Shown: positions 12,655 through 13,832 of the stretch, piece by piece
Position numbering within the stretch: the stretch's first letter is position 1
How the letters are laid out: the number at the start of each line of letters is the position of its first letter
NCBI GenBank assembly: GCA_028277025.1
Contig: JAPYVG010000041.1
Coordinates: 1 to 13,832 of the forward strand
Direction: 5' to 3'
Length of the DNA stretch: 13,832 nucleotides
Source of the DNA: Sulfolobaceae archaeon
Lineage (GTDB): Archaea > Thermoproteota > Thermoprotei_A > Sulfolobales > Sulfolobaceae
Translations under genes and position numbers: made by a program
Notes under the pieces: model-generated
What the model was told of the DNA's origin: nothing
Database searches by the model: none
What the model saw: the letters and a program-made list of their open reading frames with translations, nothing else

Positions 12655-13728
12655 ATGGTCGAGAGGGAAACTGAAGTGAAATCTTCGGGTATTGGCGTGA
12701 CAAACCCCTACCGTCGGACTGAACATTGTGATAAAATTCACGCATATAGGTGTGACAAAGAGGTAGGGGTAATAGGGGTAGACGTATCAAAAGAACATTT
12801 AATAACTAGCAGGGGGAGGGTGAGAAAATACGAGAACAACTTGAAGGGTTATGAAGAAATCCTCAAGATGAAACCTTGCGCAATAGTCCTAGAGCCTACT
12901 GGAGTATACGCAATAAGGCCTTCACAATACTTCAAGGAGAAAGGGATAAAAGTACTACAAGTCAGTCCAAACGTGTTATCAAGAGAAAAAGAGCTTAGGG
13001 GAAAGAAAACAGATTTTTATGACGCTGAAAAATTAGAAAACATGGTTGACAAGGCTAAGGAGTACGATTACAACCCCTTGAAGGAATTGGTAACACTCTA
13101 CCTATTCCTAAAGGACATAGAGACGAAATACAAGAATAGGTTGAAGAGGGCATTATTCTTAGTAAGTGATAACGATAAGGTAAGCAAGGACAGGTTGGAA
13201 AGGCTTGCGAAAGGAGATTTCACACAAGAAGAACTATACCAACTTGAATACACGCCAATAGTACTTGAGGAAATCAAAATCCTGGCTAAAAACCTCCTAG
13301 AAACGCAAGAGAGGTTGAAGGAGGTTAGGAGGATGATTGAGGGGCAAGTCCCTCAAGACCATGTTCTATTGACGATACCGGGTGTTGGGAGGCTTGCAGC
13401 TGGTATTATTATTGGTATTGTTGGTGATGTTAAGCGTTTTCCTAAGCCTGAGTCCTTTGTTGCTTATTGTGGTTTAGACCCGGTAGTTGAGAGGAGTGGG
13501 AGGGCTGTGGTAAGTAGGGGGATTTCCAAGAGGGGTAATAAGTACTTGCGTAGCTTGTTCTATTTTTTGGCAGTGAGGAATTATTCTAGGAACCCAACCT
13601 TACTTAAGTTTTATGAGGCACACAAGGATAGGTTGAAGGGTAAGAAGTTGTATGTTGCTTTGGCTAGGAAGTTGGCAAGGGTTGTTTGGAGTGTTTGGTA
13701 TAATAATAAGCCTTATGAGCCTAAATAG
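12655..13728 (+). CDS. IS110-family transposase (DEDD recombinase)
   Basis: The 357-residue product catalyses cut-and-paste or circle-type recombination of its own element, in this family guided by an element-encoded RNA. The N-terminal RuvC-like DEDD domain shows GVIGVDVSKEHL (D43), VLEPTGVYA (E80) and KKTDFYDAEKL (D120, D123). A helical region (about 125-230) follows, then the C-terminal Tnp domain from IPGVGRLAAG (241-250), with FVAYCGLDP (268-276) and GISKRGNKYLR (289-299) carrying the presumed catalytic Ser291. ATG 12655 is the first start, but residues 1-36 precede the conserved domain and may be untranslated; GTG 12676 and GTG 12697 are in-frame alternatives. The gene appears intact. 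Codon choice shifts sharply near codon 242. Confidence 0.9.
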   Translation: MVERETEVKSSGIGVTNPYRRTEHCDKIHAYRCDKEVGVIGVDVSKEHLITSRGRVRKYENNLKGYEEILKMKPCAIVLEPTGVYAIRPSQYFKEKGIKVLQVSPNVLSREKELRGKKTDFYDAEKLENMVDKAKEYDYNPLKELVTLYLFLKDIETKYKNRLKRALFLVSDNDKVSKDRLERLAKGDFTQEELYQLEYTPIVLEEIKILAKNLLETQERLKEVRRMIEGQVPQDHVLLTIPGVGRLAAGIIIGIVGDVKRFPKPESFVAYCGLDPVVERSGRAVVSRGISKRGNKYLRSLFYFLAVRNYSRNPTLLKFYEAHKDRLKGKKLYVALARKLARVVWSVWYNNKPYEPK

Positions 13729-13747
13729 GTAAGCCCTCCCCCGAATC

Positions 13748-13776
13748 GCCACGTGGGTTGAAAGGACCCACGTGGC
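13748..13776. repeat. Strong hairpin after the transposase gene
   Basis: GCCACGTGGGT (13748-13758) and ACCCACGTGGC (13766-13776) form a perfect 11-bp, GC-rich stem with the loop TGAAAGG, starting 20 bases after the transposase stop. Each arm itself contains the palindrome CACGTG. Its GC richness stands out in this AT-rich window. It may act as a transcript end or protect the element's right end. Confidence 0.75.
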
Positions 13777-13778
13777 AA

Positions 13779-13790
13779 TGTTAGCTAACA
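13779..13790. repeat. 12-bp perfect palindrome near the right end of the element
   Basis: TGTTAGCTAACA is self-complementary and lies two bases after the hairpin. Its role is unknown; it may be a subterminal transposase-binding or structural site. Confidence 0.5.
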
Positions 13791-13832
13791 CTATGCTTGG
13801 AGTTTGAGCGAAAGATTTATTACTGAACGCCA

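Larger units (their letters stand above)
12341..13824 (+). mobile_element. IS110-family insertion sequence (ends approximate)
   Basis: The element comprises a structured non-coding left part of about 300 bp, a DEDD/serine transposase gene and a short right part with hairpins. IS110 elements have no terminal inverted repeats and no target duplication beyond a short core, so ends are hard to see. The proposed limits come from an imperfect repeat, ACTCAAC at 12338-12344 and ACTGAAC at 13822-13828, sharing ACT with the CT core often seen for this family. This would give about 1.48 kb, within the size range of Sulfolobales IS110 elements. Identity as IS110 is firm from the transposase; the exact ends are a guess. 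Confidence 0.55.

Noticed and set aside
12515..12790. 91-codon minus-strand frame over the IS leader and transposase start
   Set aside because: It runs through the palindromic structures, is rich in Arg, Pro, Ser and Tyr without family features, and opposes the transposase gene.
12341..13824. Terminal inverted repeats typical of DDE insertion sequences
   Set aside because: None were found, and the transposase is of the DEDD/serine IS110 type, which lacks them.

Overview
The window looks like chromosomal DNA of a thermoacidophilic crenarchaeon of the order Sulfolobales. The signs are AT-rich DNA, TATA-like boxes centred about 25-30 nt upstream of start codons with no room for a 5' UTR (leaderless transcription), T-rich transcript ends, a solute-binding protein with a Ser/Thr linker and C-terminal membrane anchor, and an IS110-family insertion sequence. 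This assignment is from sequence character only; no database search was possible.

Left part (1-1028, + strand): a 48-residue DUF1059 protein, then an unrecognised 218-residue protein. The latter converges on, and overlaps by 13 nt, the last gene of the transporter operon.

Centre (1016-8439, - strand): a complete Opp/Dpp-type ABC importer. The solute-binding protein (6073-8439) has its own promoter and terminator. The second transcription unit, read right to left, is permease B (4894-5901), permease C (3428-4897), ATPase D (2457-3431), ATPase F (1521-2450) and a small membrane protein (1016-1543), all overlapping or separated by at most 6 nt. Together they should bind a peptide or oligosaccharide outside the cell and import it using ATP. 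The binding protein is the standout: its two family-5 halves are in reversed order, so it reads as a circular permutation. Permease C carries a roughly 200-residue extracytoplasmic insertion.

Upstream of the transporter (8604-10539): a membrane-anchored extracytoplasmic protein with about seven propeller-like repeats (-), sharing a 94-bp divergent promoter region with a DUF72 protein (+).

Right part (10540-12240): a short remnant resembling the N-terminus of a radical SAM protein, truncated inside the cluster-binding motif but with its promoter; a Met/Ser-rich single-span membrane protein; and a compact APC-like permease.

Right end (about 12340-13832): an IS110-family element. Its transposase has DEDD and serine motifs, is preceded by a structured non-coding leader that could be its bridge RNA, and is followed by a strong hairpin. 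Codon use changes abruptly in the middle of the transposase, suggesting a mosaic gene.
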